Origin: Paraburkholderia sp. BL25I1N1
Lineage (GTDB): Bacteria; Pseudomonadota; Gammaproteobacteria; Burkholderiales; Burkholderiaceae
DNA length: 64,000 bases
Direction of reading: 5' to 3'
Assembly (NCBI RefSeq): GCF_003002025.1
Contig: NZ_PVZB01000037.1
Location: 1 to 64,000, forward strand
Positions 19,401-26,962 of the stretch are shown piece by piece. Under the pieces are notes generated by a model. It saw nothing but the letters and a program-made list of their open reading frames with translations. It ran no database searches and was not told the origin of the DNA. A program made the position numbers and the translations under genes. Each line of letters starts with the position of its first letter. The stretch's first letter is position 1.

Positions 19401-19500
19401 GGTGGTGACGGAAGTCCCCTGCGGCCACGCCGATCTGATCGTCGAACCTAACGTGCAGTTCGTGGCGGAGGAGCTCGATCGCGGTCTCGCGAGTCTGTGA
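16405..19500 (+). CDS. Single-module synthetase: acetoacetyl-CoA-synthetase-type adenylation, carrier and thioesterase domains
   Basis: A 1031-residue NRPS-like protein of layout A-T-TE. The N-terminal 650 residues match acetoacetyl-CoA synthetase rather than amino-acid adenylation domains: RMRLNYADNLL, the ATP loop FSSGTTGKPKCIVHG near residue 290, SCAWMMWNWQLSALASG, SISGGTDI, PVYAGEAQCKSLA, GVWTHGDL, RSDGVLNVRGINVGPAEIY, and the catalytic-lysine region ATHNGKLSEVAARNAV. A carrier domain follows with DDNFFDLGGHSLLATRL (phosphopantetheine Ser about 717). The C terminus is a type I thioesterase with GYSFGG (about 845) and GHAD (about 1006). ATG 16405 follows a GGAG site. No condensation domain or partner gene is adjacent. 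It may activate acetoacetate or another 3-oxo/2-oxo acid and release it by hydrolysis, transfer or dimerisation (inference). Confidence 0.85.
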   Translation: MNRVDLPNRSFALDGLTVHTPVYANTVEQVDASQITAFSTFLRTHTGCSFCDDEALHDFSVREFRTFWRCFVQWSSGLEWSGDVEPVCLGDDCEHASFFPRMRLNYADNLLALSASQADAPALTACHADGRRIRLNRAELRERVARLAQALSELGLAEGDRVVGVLRNDADAIIAALAVVALGATLSTAAPEMGVDAICDRFMPLAPRMLIAHTAARTFDTGASVASKISDLAAALPSLQNVVCLDEGTLPSTVAQPVHSLTELIDAGDADRFEWRRFPFNHPLFIMFSSGTTGKPKCIVHGAGGTLLEHLKEHRLHTDLRPGDRLYFHTSCAWMMWNWQLSALASGVEIVTYDGPISTVETLWRLVAEERVTVFGTSPAYLKMCEEAGLECGKQFDLGALRAMLSTGAVLFDAQFEWVRAHVKALQLQSISGGTDILGCFVLGNPNLPVYAGEAQCKSLALDVQAWEHGARTDGVGQLVCVNPFPSRPLGFFGDTDGTAFHMAYFAGNPGVWTHGDLISFSPAGGVRMHGRSDGVLNVRGINVGPAEIYRVLNDIPEIREALVVEQRVRDTSSNQAIPDDFEPRVVLLLVLTDGAVLNGSLAARVRRDLARRASPAHVPDRIIAVDALPATHNGKLSEVAARNAVNGLPIGNAAALRNPECLEAIRRHPALNLTTRELPPAGESREQLEAHLQAQWEKLFGVAPIGRDDNFFDLGGHSLLATRLLAEVRQSTGRAIPFNMLMIAPTIARLAALICEDALPPSSPTLVPVRAGTGLPLFLMHSASGSVMECLALIGALNNPRPVYGLLARGLDGEQPAQLRVEDMASSYIEQMRTVQPKGPYALAGYSFGGLLAFEVAQQLRRAGERIDLLFMLDTHVDQHYLPWMARVRQRANSARSHWRAVRTLPVARLPGYLNDRFASVMDHLRMRVGLMARRPQSYSPAMPPLLRRMRETTRVAMAAYRPKPYGASPIIYVRGAVAQNGHGDSVLLWRRIARAGLVVTEVPCGHADLIVEPNVQFVAEELDRGLASL

Positions 19501-19514
19501 GTTCGATAAACGGG

Positions 19515-19685
19515 CTATCCGCGGAAACCGGTGCTCGCCTCAGTGACTTCCCTCCAGGTCTTGGCGGTGTCGAGAATCGCGCCGCCGACCACCATACCCA
19601 AACCGCTCGACAGCCCGCCGATGAACGCCACCGCGAACGCGTTGAGCCCGAGTACCGCACCCGTCGTCGCGCCGTGGACTTTCGC
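19515..19685 (-). pseudogene. Relic of a LivH/UrtB-type ABC permease C-terminal region
   Basis: On the reverse strand an in-frame stop at 19686-19688 is followed by VHGATTGAVLGLNAFAVAFI, then GGLSSGLGMVVGGAILDTAK, ending at TAG (19515-19517). The string GxxAFAVAxxGGLxSGxGxxVGGxxLG is a hallmark of branched-chain amino-acid and urea ABC permeases of the LivH family. Only about 55 residues survive, without a start, partner ATPase or binding protein. It is a dead fragment of a former transporter operon, wedged between the synthetase gene and galE. Confidence 0.7.
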
Positions 19686-19690
19686 TCAGC

Positions 19691-20713
19691 TCACGCGAAC
19701 CCTTGCGGATTCGTCGATTGCCAGCGCCAGTGATCCGCGCACATGCGCTCGATACCGAACTGCGCGCGCCAGCCAATGATCTTCTCGGCGGCCGCCGGAT
19801 CGGCGAAACACGAGGCGACGTCGCCGGGGCGGCGTGCCACGATTTCATATGGCACCGGTCGGCCGGCGGCCTTCTCGAACGCCTTGACCACGTCGATCAC
19901 GCTGTAGCCCTGACCGGTGCCGAGGTTCACGACGAAACTCGCATCGCGCTTGACTAGCGCATCGAGCGCGGCCAGATGTCCGCGCGCCAGATCGACAACG
20001 TGGATATAGTCGCGCACGCCGGTGCCGTCAGGCGTCTCGTAGTCGCCGCCGAACACGCGCAGCTTCTCGAGCTTGCCGACCGCCACTTGCGCGACATACG
20101 GCATCAGGTTGTTCGGAATGCCGGCGGGATCTTCGCCGATCAGGCCGCTCTCGTGCGCGCCGACCGGATTGAAGTAACGCAGCGTGGCAATGCGCCAGGA
20201 CGGATCGGCCAGTTCCAGATCGCGCAACACCTGCTCGGCGATCAGCTTCGACTGGCCGTAGGGATTGGTGGCCGACAGCGGGAACGACTCGTCGATCGGC
20301 GAGCTCTTCGGCACGCCGTACACCGTCGCCGACGAACTGAACACGAACTGCTTGACGTTACGGTCGCGCATCACTCCGAGCAAGGTCAGCAGGCTGCCTA
20401 CGTTGTTGCTGTAGTACTCGATCGGCTTGGCCACGGACTCGCCCACCGCCTTCAGCGCGGCAAAATGAATCGCGCCCGTAATCGGATGCGCGTCGAAAAT
20501 ACGGTTGAGCGCAGCTTCGTCGCGTGCATCGGCTTCGTAGAAGGTCACCGCCTTGCCGGTGATCTTTTCCACGCGCCGCAGCGATTCGCGGTTGCTGTTC
20601 ACGAGATTGTCGATTACCACGACGTCGTAACCGCCATTCAACAGTTCGACACAGGTGTGCGAGCCGATAAAACCCGCGCCGCCCGTTACCAGAATCGTGC
20701 CCTTCGTGGTCAT
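19691..20713 (-). CDS. galE: UDP-glucose 4-epimerase
   Basis: A 340-residue GalE that interconverts UDP-glucose and UDP-galactose (some also the N-acetyl forms) with bound NAD. Seen: Rossmann motif VTGGAGFIGSHTCVELL, VIDNLVNSNRESLRR, HFAALKAVGESVAKP, the catalytic FSSSATVYG and Tyr152-x3-Lys156 in PYGQSKLIAE, then LRYFNPVGAHESG and GTGVRDYIHVVDLA. Length and motifs are those of a full enzyme. It ends the reverse operon flippase-GT2-GT4-galE and starts 12 bases after the GT4 stop, supplying galactose-type donors for that polymer. Confidence 0.95.
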   Translation of the reverse strand: MTTKGTILVTGGAGFIGSHTCVELLNGGYDVVVIDNLVNSNRESLRRVEKITGKAVTFYEADARDEAALNRIFDAHPITGAIHFAALKAVGESVAKPIEYYSNNVGSLLTLLGVMRDRNVKQFVFSSSATVYGVPKSSPIDESFPLSATNPYGQSKLIAEQVLRDLELADPSWRIATLRYFNPVGAHESGLIGEDPAGIPNNLMPYVAQVAVGKLEKLRVFGGDYETPDGTGVRDYIHVVDLARGHLAALDALVKRDASFVVNLGTGQGYSVIDVVKAFEKAAGRPVPYEIVARRPGDVASCFADPAAAEKIIGWRAQFGIERMCADHWRWQSTNPQGFA

Positions 20714-20725
20714 GCTGTTGCTCCG

Positions 20726-21874
20726 TTAAAGTAAAACGCCCGTCATTTTCTGCACCAGGTCCTTATACGTTTCGACGACCACCCGTTCGTCGAATTCTTC
20801 CGCGACTTTCTTCCGGCCGCGTTCAGCCATAGCCCGCCGCTCCGCGCTGCTCATGTCGAGCATGCGTGCCAGCGCGGCCGCAAGGCTTTCTGCATTGCGC
20901 ACTTCGCACAGCAATCCGTTGACGCCGTCCGCCACCACCTCGCGGCAGCCGGGCACGTCGGTGGCGACGATCGGCCGGCCTATCGCCGAGGCTTCCATCA
21001 GCGTACGCGGCACGCCTTCGCGATACGACGGCAGGACCACGCAATCCGCCTCGGCGATCAAAGGCCGCACGTCGTGCGCCTCGCCAAGATACTCGATGAT
21101 GCCTTCCCGCTCCCACGCCGCCACTTCCTCGCGCGTGATCGCGCTGGGATTGTCGACGCCGACCGGGCCGAGCAACTGGAACCGCGCGTGCGGGTAACGT
21201 TCACGCAAGCGCCGCGCGGCTTCGACATATTCACCCACGCCCTTGTCCCACAGCAGCCGCCCGATCAGCACGAAGCGGTAATCGGTGCGCTCGGGCAGCG
21301 GCGTAAAGGCGAACTGCACGAGGTCGACGCCTTCGCCATGCAAGAGCCGCGCACGCTCAGGATGCACTAACAAATTCTGTTCGACAAACGCCGCTTGATC
21401 GTCGCGATTCAAAAACCATATTTCGCGCGGGAAACGGAACGCAAAACGATACAGCTTTTTGGCCACCTGAGCGGCGCGGCTATGCTGGATGAACACGTAG
21501 CCTAGTCCCGTTGTGACCGCAACCGACTGCACGCCCGCCAGCTTCGCGGCGATCGAACCGTAGATATTCGGCTTGATCGTGTAGTGGAACACCACGTGCG
21601 GACGGATCGACCGGTAGTGCCGGTAGAGCGCGTACAGCGTGCGCAGGTCGTCGCGTGGACTGGTGCTTTTCGAGGCGACCGGCAAGTCGATGCAGCGGCA
21701 GCCCATGGCGGTGAGCAGTTCGAACGTGCGGTCGCGCGGCGCGACGATCGTCACGTCGACGCCGCGTCCCACCAGCATACGGATCAGCCCTTGCCGATAG
21801 GTATAGATTGCCCAGGCGGTGTTACAGACGAGTGTAATGCGCAACGCGGGCGTCGACTTCAAGGCAGGCTTCAT
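20726..21874 (-). CDS. Glycosyltransferase family 4 (PglA/CapM-like)
   Basis: A 382-residue GT-B, GT4 enzyme. The N-terminal LRITLVCNTAWAIYTYRQGL, IRPHVVFHYTIKPNIYGSIA, and TTGLGYVF are typical of the group with galactosamine- and GalNAc-transferases such as PglA. The donor domain has FVLIGRLLWDKGVGEYVEAA, LGEAHDVRPLIAEADCVVLP-SYREGVPRTLMEASAIGRPI and the closing ATDVPGCREVVADGVNG. Adjacent galE could provide UDP-Gal or UDP-GalNAc (inference). It starts 39 bases after the GT2 stop on the same strand. Confidence 0.86.
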   Translation of the reverse strand: MKPALKSTPALRITLVCNTAWAIYTYRQGLIRMLVGRGVDVTIVAPRDRTFELLTAMGCRCIDLPVASKSTSPRDDLRTLYALYRHYRSIRPHVVFHYTIKPNIYGSIAAKLAGVQSVAVTTGLGYVFIQHSRAAQVAKKLYRFAFRFPREIWFLNRDDQAAFVEQNLLVHPERARLLHGEGVDLVQFAFTPLPERTDYRFVLIGRLLWDKGVGEYVEAARRLRERYPHARFQLLGPVGVDNPSAITREEVAAWEREGIIEYLGEAHDVRPLIAEADCVVLPSYREGVPRTLMEASAIGRPIVATDVPGCREVVADGVNGLLCEVRNAESLAAALARMLDMSSAERRAMAERGRKKVAEEFDERVVVETYKDLVQKMTGVLL

Positions 21875-21913
21875 GCGGGAACGAGCTCGGCGGTGAATGG
21901 GATGGTGAATGAT

Positions 21914-22744
21914 TTAATGGCTCGCGCGCGGTGTGAGCAGGCTGCGCTTGATCCGCTGCAGTGCGCTGTAGGGTGTCACCAGATGCAGCAGATTTTTGGC
22001 GAGGCCCAGCCAGTCGTACAGATTGGCGGCGTTGAAGTAGCGCAATTGCAGGCGCAGCGTCGAACTCACCTGGCGGCGCCGTTTGGTCGCGCTGATGCCG
22101 CCTTCGTTCAGTTCGTAGTAGAGCCCGAGCTCGGGCAGGTTCGCGCAGTCGTAACGCTCCATCAGACGTGCGAACAGATCGAGATCTTCGGCGGAACGGT
22201 ACTCGGCGCGGTAGTTGCCGACTGCGCGCACGGCGTCGATGCGCAGCATCATCGAAGGATGCGCAAGGCATGAGCGGAAGAAGCGCAGGCGGCGGATCGC
22301 GTTCGGTTCGGCAGGCGGCGTCAGCATGAAGAGCGGCTTGCCTTCGCGCGTGACGACTTGCGTCCACATGCCGAGCCCTGCCACGCGCGGATGCGATTCC
22401 ATGAACCTGCGCTGTTTGGCGAGCCGCTGCGGCACGCTGCGGTCGCCCGCATCGATGCGCGCCGCGTAGCGAAAGCCGCGCTGGGCAAGCGCGTCGATGC
22501 CGGTTTGCAACGCGCGTTCGATCCCGCCGTTCTGCGCCATGCGCAACACTTCGATCGTCATATTGGCGATGGCCGGCGCGACGATCGGCGGCGTGCTGCC
22601 GTCGTCGACGATCAGCACGTGCACCGGCGCGCTTTCACTGAACGACGCCAGCGTGAGGTCGACATCGGCCTGGCCGTTATAAGCGGGAATCAGCACCGCG
22701 ACATCGTCGAGGGTCATTTGCGCGGTGGCGGGTGAGTTCGTCAT
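21914..22744 (-). CDS. Glycosyltransferase family 2
   Basis: A 276-residue GT-A transferase. Motifs in order: VAVLIPAYNGQADVDLTLAS near residue 15, VLIVDDGSTPP, MAQNGGIERALQTGID, the metal-binding region YAARIDAGDRSVPQRLAKQ (Asp-x-Gly-Asp), and YRSAEDLDLFARL, the ED catalytic region near residue 190. Its ATG overlaps the stop of the flippase gene by 4 bases, so it is translationally coupled. Specificity unknown. Confidence 0.85.
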   Translation of the reverse strand: MTNSPATAQMTLDDVAVLIPAYNGQADVDLTLASFSESAPVHVLIVDDGSTPPIVAPAIANMTIEVLRMAQNGGIERALQTGIDALAQRGFRYAARIDAGDRSVPQRLAKQRRFMESHPRVAGLGMWTQVVTREGKPLFMLTPPAEPNAIRRLRFFRSCLAHPSMMLRIDAVRAVGNYRAEYRSAEDLDLFARLMERYDCANLPELGLYYELNEGGISATKRRRQVSSTLRLQLRYFNAANLYDWLGLAKNLLHLVTPYSALQRIKRSLLTPRASH

Positions 22745-24003
22745 GGGCGCAATTTGAAACGAATGTAATAAAGATTAACCGAGGCGGCAGCCAGGTATCC
22801 GGCGGCGAGGCCCATGAGCGCGCCATAGGCGCCAAAGCGCGGAATGGCCAGCAGATTGACCACGAACGCAACGGCCAGCGCCAGCAGCCACTTGGCGAGC
22901 AGGACGAACTTGGCCTGATATTTCAACACGATGAGATTGCCGATCGCCTCGATGCCGGCGGGTACCGACAGCCACACGGCCCAGCGGAAGATCTCGATCG
23001 CGCCTTCGAACTGCGGCCCGAACACGCGGCGGATGATCAGCCCGGCCAGCAGATCCAGCACGATCGCGCCACTCACCATCAGCACGGCGGTCATGGCCGT
23101 GAGCCGCCACATATTGCGGCGCAATTGGGCGGCTTCCTGCACGCGGTAGACGAAGGCGGGCGCTATGGTCTGCGCGAGCATCAGCGCGAGCGTGATCCAG
23201 TTTTCGTTCAACTGCTGGGCGGCGGAATAGCGCCCGAGATCGGCGAAGGAAATTGTCCGTTCGAGCATGAGCCGGTCCAGTTTCAGGAACAGGTACATAC
23301 CGATCAGGCCGAGCCAGAACACCGTGCCGGCGCTCGCGAAGTGCCTGAAGAGCGAACGGTCGAGACGCCAGCCGAGCTTGCCGCCATGCCGGCGCACGTA
23401 ATAGACCAGTAGGACCGCGCCGATGGCGGCCGATTCGAGCGCCCACAGCCAGCCGAAGCGCGCGGGCGCGGCCGCGGCGCGCACCAGCAGATAGACCAGC
23501 GCGGCCTTCAGCACCGCGGTGCTCATGCTGGTGAGCAATTGCGGCTTGCTATAGGTCATGCTCTGCAGCCACGCGTTGACCACGCCGACGAATGGTTCGC
23601 GAAACAGCATGGTGACGGCAAGGCCGGCGAGCATGGCGCCGACCAGCGGTTCGAAGAAATGCAAGGCGATGCCGAGCCAGGTCAGCAGCAAAGCGGCCAC
23701 CGACACGGAAATGCGCAGCGCGAAGGCGCTGCCGAGCACCGTGCCGAGCTGCGCCGGCGGGCGATTGACGATGGTAGGCACCAGAATCTCCGCGCCGCAT
23801 ACCCAGGTAATGGGCGAGAGCACCAGCAGCAGCGTGTTCGCGTATTGCCATTTGCCGAACGTGTCCGGCCCGAAGTAGCGCGCCAGCATGCCGCTGATCA
23901 CGATCGCCACGCCGATCTGCGTGAGCCGCTCCAGCCCGAGCCAGACGATATTCGTGAAGGCGCGCGTGACGTCCGGATTGGCGAAGCGCTTGAGCGTCAG
24001 CAT
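22741..24003 (-). CDS. Second Wzx-type polysaccharide flippase
   Basis: A membrane protein of about 420 residues with 12 or more hydrophobic segments, of the RfbX/Wzx polysaccharide-export family. From the ATG at 24003 it reads MLTLKRFANPDVTRAFTNIV, then IVISGMLARYFGPDTFGKWQ, a typical flippase start; upstream starts (TTG 24114, ATG 24081, ATG 24048) would add an Arg/Ala-rich leader with no family similarity, and none of the starts has a strong ribosome site. It leads the reverse operon flippase-GT2-GT4-galE. The divergent phosphomutase gene starts 300 bases away, so both promoters share that gap. Confidence 0.82.
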   Translation of the reverse strand: MLTLKRFANPDVTRAFTNIVWLGLERLTQIGVAIVISGMLARYFGPDTFGKWQYANTLLLVLSPITWVCGAEILVPTIVNRPPAQLGTVLGSAFALRISVSVAALLLTWLGIALHFFEPLVGAMLAGLAVTMLFREPFVGVVNAWLQSMTYSKPQLLTSMSTAVLKAALVYLLVRAAAAPARFGWLWALESAAIGAVLLVYYVRRHGGKLGWRLDRSLFRHFASAGTVFWLGLIGMYLFLKLDRLMLERTISFADLGRYSAAQQLNENWITLALMLAQTIAPAFVYRVQEAAQLRRNMWRLTAMTAVLMVSGAIVLDLLAGLIIRRVFGPQFEGAIEIFRWAVWLSVPAGIEAIGNLIVLKYQAKFVLLAKWLLALAVAFVVNLLAIPRFGAYGALMGLAAGYLAAASVNLYYIRFKLRP

Positions 24004-24304
24004 CCGCTGGCCGCTCGCCAGTCCGCTTGCGCTGAGCGTGCCGACCATGCCCGCGGCACCGCGAGCACGCGCGGCGCGCATGACCCGTGCGGCACAGTGC
24101 GCGCGTTTGCCCAACCCGCCGACGGTCGCGGCAACTTTACATTTGGAGGGCGTCTAAGCATTAGAATGGTGCTATAAGGCTGGTCCGAAAGGCGCAATTA
24201 TAAGTTGGAACCGGATCGCTTCCGGCAAGGGCGCATCGCTGTGTTTTACCGATTCATCGGCGGTGCGCCGGTCAAATTTCTCCATTGCACGCAAGTGAGC
24301 CAAC

Positions 24305-25699
24305 ATGATCTCCAAATCTATTTTCAAGGCGTATGACATTCGCGGTGTAATCGGCAAGACGCTCGACGCCGATGCAGCACGTTCGATCGGCCGCGCGTTC
24401 GGCAGCGAAGTGCGGGCCCAGGGCGGCGACGCCGTCGTGGTCGCGCGTGACGGGCGCCTGTCGGGTCCCGAGTTGGTCCAGGCTTTGTCGGACGGCCTGC
24501 GTGAAGCCGGCGTCGATGTGGTCAATGTGGGCATGGTGCCCACACCGGTCGGCTACTTCGCGGCCAGCGTGCCGTTGCAGCTCGACGGCGGCGAGCGCCG
24601 CGTCGATTCGTGCATCGTCGTGACGGGTAGCCACAACCCGCCGGACTACAACGGCTTCAAGATGGTCCTGCGCGGCGCGGCGATTTATGGCGAGCAGATT
24701 CTCGCGCTGCATCAGCGCATCGTCGACGAGAACTTCTCCGCAGGCAGCGGCACGTACACCGAGTACGACATCGCCGACGCCTATCTGGATCGCATCACGA
24801 GCGACATCAAGCTCGCGCGTCCCATGAAGATCGTGGTCGATACCGGCAACGGCGTGGCCGGCGGCCTTGCGCCCAAATTGTTCAAGAAGCTCGGCTGTGA
24901 ACTGGTCGAACTGTTCACCGAAATCGACGGCAACTTCCCGAACCATCACCCGGACCCGGCTCACCCGGAAAACCTGCAGGACGTGATCCGCGCGCTGAAG
25001 GAAACGGACGCCGAAATCGGCTTCGCGTTCGACGGCGACGGCGACCGCCTCGGCGTGGTCACCAAAGACGGCCAGATCATCTATCCGGACCGTCAGCTCA
25101 TGCTGTTCGCCGAAGAAGTGCTGTCGCGCAACAAGGGTGCACAGATCATTTACGACGTTAAGTGCACGCGCAATCTCGCCAAGTGGGTCAAGGACAAGGG
25201 CGGCGAGCCGCTCATGTGGAAGACCGGCCACTCGCTGGTCAAAGCGAAGCTGCGCGAAACCGGCGCCCCGCTGGCCGGCGAAATGAGCGGCCACGTGTTC
25301 TTCAAGGACCGCTGGTACGGTTTCGACGACGGCCTGTACACGGGAGCGCGTCTGCTCGAAATCCTCACGCGGGTAGAAGACCCGAGCAAGCTGCTGAACT
25401 CGCTGCCGAACTCGAACTCCACGCCGGAACTGCAACTGAAGCTCGAAGAAGGCGAAAACTTCGAACTCATCGCGCGTCTGCAGAAAAACGCACAATTCAC
25501 CGGCGCGGACGACGTCGTGAAGATCGACGGCCTGCGCGTCGAGTATCCGGACGGTTTCGGTCTCGCTCGCTCGTCGAACACCACGCCGGTCGTGGTGATG
25601 CGCTTCGAAGCCGATAACGACGCGGCGCTCAGGCGCATCCAGGAAGACTTCCGCCGCGTGATCATGGCGGAAAAGCCGGACGCGAAGCTGCCGTTCTAA
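24305..25699 (+). CDS. manB: Phosphomannomutase/phosphoglucomutase
   Basis: A 464-residue alpha-D-phosphohexomutase of the AlgC/ManB type that interconverts 6-phospho and 1-phospho forms of mannose and glucose, feeding GDP-mannose, dTDP- and UDP-sugars. Seen: FKAYDIRGVIGKTLDADAAR at the N terminus, the phosphoserine loop VVTGSHNPPDYNGFKMVL near residue 110, the magnesium-binding FAFDGDGDRLGVV near 245, the sugar-binding GEMSGHVFFKD near 325, and SSNTTPVVVMRFE near the C terminus. All key residues are present. It stands alone, followed by a strong rho-independent terminator. Confidence 0.93.
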   Translation: MISKSIFKAYDIRGVIGKTLDADAARSIGRAFGSEVRAQGGDAVVVARDGRLSGPELVQALSDGLREAGVDVVNVGMVPTPVGYFAASVPLQLDGGERRVDSCIVVTGSHNPPDYNGFKMVLRGAAIYGEQILALHQRIVDENFSAGSGTYTEYDIADAYLDRITSDIKLARPMKIVVDTGNGVAGGLAPKLFKKLGCELVELFTEIDGNFPNHHPDPAHPENLQDVIRALKETDAEIGFAFDGDGDRLGVVTKDGQIIYPDRQLMLFAEEVLSRNKGAQIIYDVKCTRNLAKWVKDKGGEPLMWKTGHSLVKAKLRETGAPLAGEMSGHVFFKDRWYGFDDGLYTGARLLEILTRVEDPSKLLNSLPNSNSTPELQLKLEEGENFELIARLQKNAQFTGADDVVKIDGLRVEYPDGFGLARSSNTTPVVVMRFEADNDAALRRIQEDFRRVIMAEKPDAKLPF

Positions 25700-25745
25700 A
25701 CGCATGAGCGGCGCCGAGGTTCGGTTCGAACCGCGGTGGCCGTCG

Positions 25746-25783
25746 AACGCGGCGCGGGTTTCTCTTACCGCGCCGCGTTTTTT
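25746..25783 (+). terminator. Rho-independent terminator of the phosphomutase gene
   Basis: AACGCGGCGCGG (25746-25757) pairs perfectly with CCGCGCCGCGTT (25768-25779) across a ten-base loop and runs into six consecutive T residues. It lies 47 bases after the stop codon. Confidence 0.9.
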
Positions 25784-25917
25784 CATGCGGTGTGCATGCA
25801 ACGCGCTAGAATTGCCGTCCTCATGAGAAACGGCCGTGTGTTTCAGGTTTTCTCATGCCCCTTGGGGCTCTCTCAACGCATCTTCGGGCCGGATAGCCGG
25901 TTTTCCCACTCTTGAGC

Positions 25918-26913
25918 GTGCAAAAGATACTGATCGTGAGGGTGTCGTCGCTGGGCGACGTCGTTCACAACATGCCGGTGATCGCCGATATCCGACGCCG
26001 CCATCCCGAGGCCCAGATCGACTGGCTCGTCGAAGAAAGCTTCGTCGGGCTCGTGCAACTCGTGAGCGGCGTGCACCGGGCGATTCCCGTGTCGCTGCGG
26101 CGCTGGCGCAAGCGCATTCTGTCGGTCGACAACTGGCGCGAGATCGGCGCATTTCGCCGCGCGCTCGCCGCCGAACACTACGACCTCGTGATCGACTGCC
26201 AGGGGCTCATCAAGACCGCGTGGGTCGCGAGCATGGCGCGCGGCACGCTGGTCGGTCTCGCGAACCGCACCGATGGCGCGGGCTTCGAATGGCCGGTGCG
26301 GTTCTTCTACGACAAGCGCGTGCCGATCGAACCGCGCACCCACGTGGTCGAGCGTACGCGCCAACTGGTCGCAGCCGCGCTGAACGACCCGCCGCCGCAG
26401 CCCACCGACGACATCGACTTCGGCATCGACACCGGGCGCGCGGCGCTGGCCCTGTCGGAGGCGAATCTGAACTTGCCGGTTCCGTACGTCGTGTTCGTGC
26501 ACGCCACTTCGCGCGCCGACAAGCAGTGGCCCGACACGGCATGGATCGAGTTGGGGCAGTCTCTCGTGCGGCGCGGCGCGTCGATCGTGCTGCCGTGGGG
26601 CAGCGAAGAGGAGCGCGCGACCAGCGAGCGTCTGGCGAAAGAGTTCGGCGCCGCGGCCATCGTGCCGCCCAGGCTCTCGTTGCCCGCGGTGGTCGGCCTG
26701 ATCGAAGGCGCGGCCGCCACCGTCGGTGTTGACACAGGTCTGGTTCACATCGCCGCGGCGCTGAAGCGACCGACGGTCGAGTTGTACAATTTCGCCACTG
26801 CGTGGCGTACTGGCGGCTACTGGTCGCCGAACGTCGTCAATCTCGGCACGGCCGGACAGCCGCCCACGCTGCAACAGGTGAAGTCGGCACTCGCGGGCTT
26901 CGGCCTGCTATGA
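25918..26913 (+). CDS. waaC: LPS heptosyltransferase I
   Basis: A 331-residue GT9 enzyme that adds the first L-glycero-D-manno-heptose to Kdo in the LPS inner core. Seen: ILIVRVSSLGDVVHNMPVIA at the N terminus with the catalytic-region Asp, DIRRRHPEAQIDWLVEE, VIDCQGLIKTAWVA, VVFVHATSRADKQWPDTAWI, IVLPWGSEEER and the donor-binding VGVDTGLVHIAAALKRPTVE. Two starts are possible, TTG at 25912 or GTG at 25918; the latter gives the usual MQKIL start. Kdo hydroxylase and Kdo transferase genes follow on the same strand, making a small inner-core operon. Confidence 0.92.
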   Translation: MQKILIVRVSSLGDVVHNMPVIADIRRRHPEAQIDWLVEESFVGLVQLVSGVHRAIPVSLRRWRKRILSVDNWREIGAFRRALAAEHYDLVIDCQGLIKTAWVASMARGTLVGLANRTDGAGFEWPVRFFYDKRVPIEPRTHVVERTRQLVAAALNDPPPQPTDDIDFGIDTGRAALALSEANLNLPVPYVVFVHATSRADKQWPDTAWIELGQSLVRRGASIVLPWGSEEERATSERLAKEFGAAAIVPPRLSLPAVVGLIEGAAATVGVDTGLVHIAAALKRPTVELYNFATAWRTGGYWSPNVVNLGTAGQPPTLQQVKSALAGFGLL

Positions 26914-26962
26914 CCCGTCCGGGGCGCTCCGCCTTGCGCTCCAACCGTTTTCAAGGGCGACC

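Noticed and set aside
24272-25801. Reverse open frame of about 509 codons opposite the phosphomutase gene
   Set aside because: It is antisense to a complete, motif-perfect enzyme; its composition (His/Arg/Val-rich) is typical of the shadow of a GC-rich gene.
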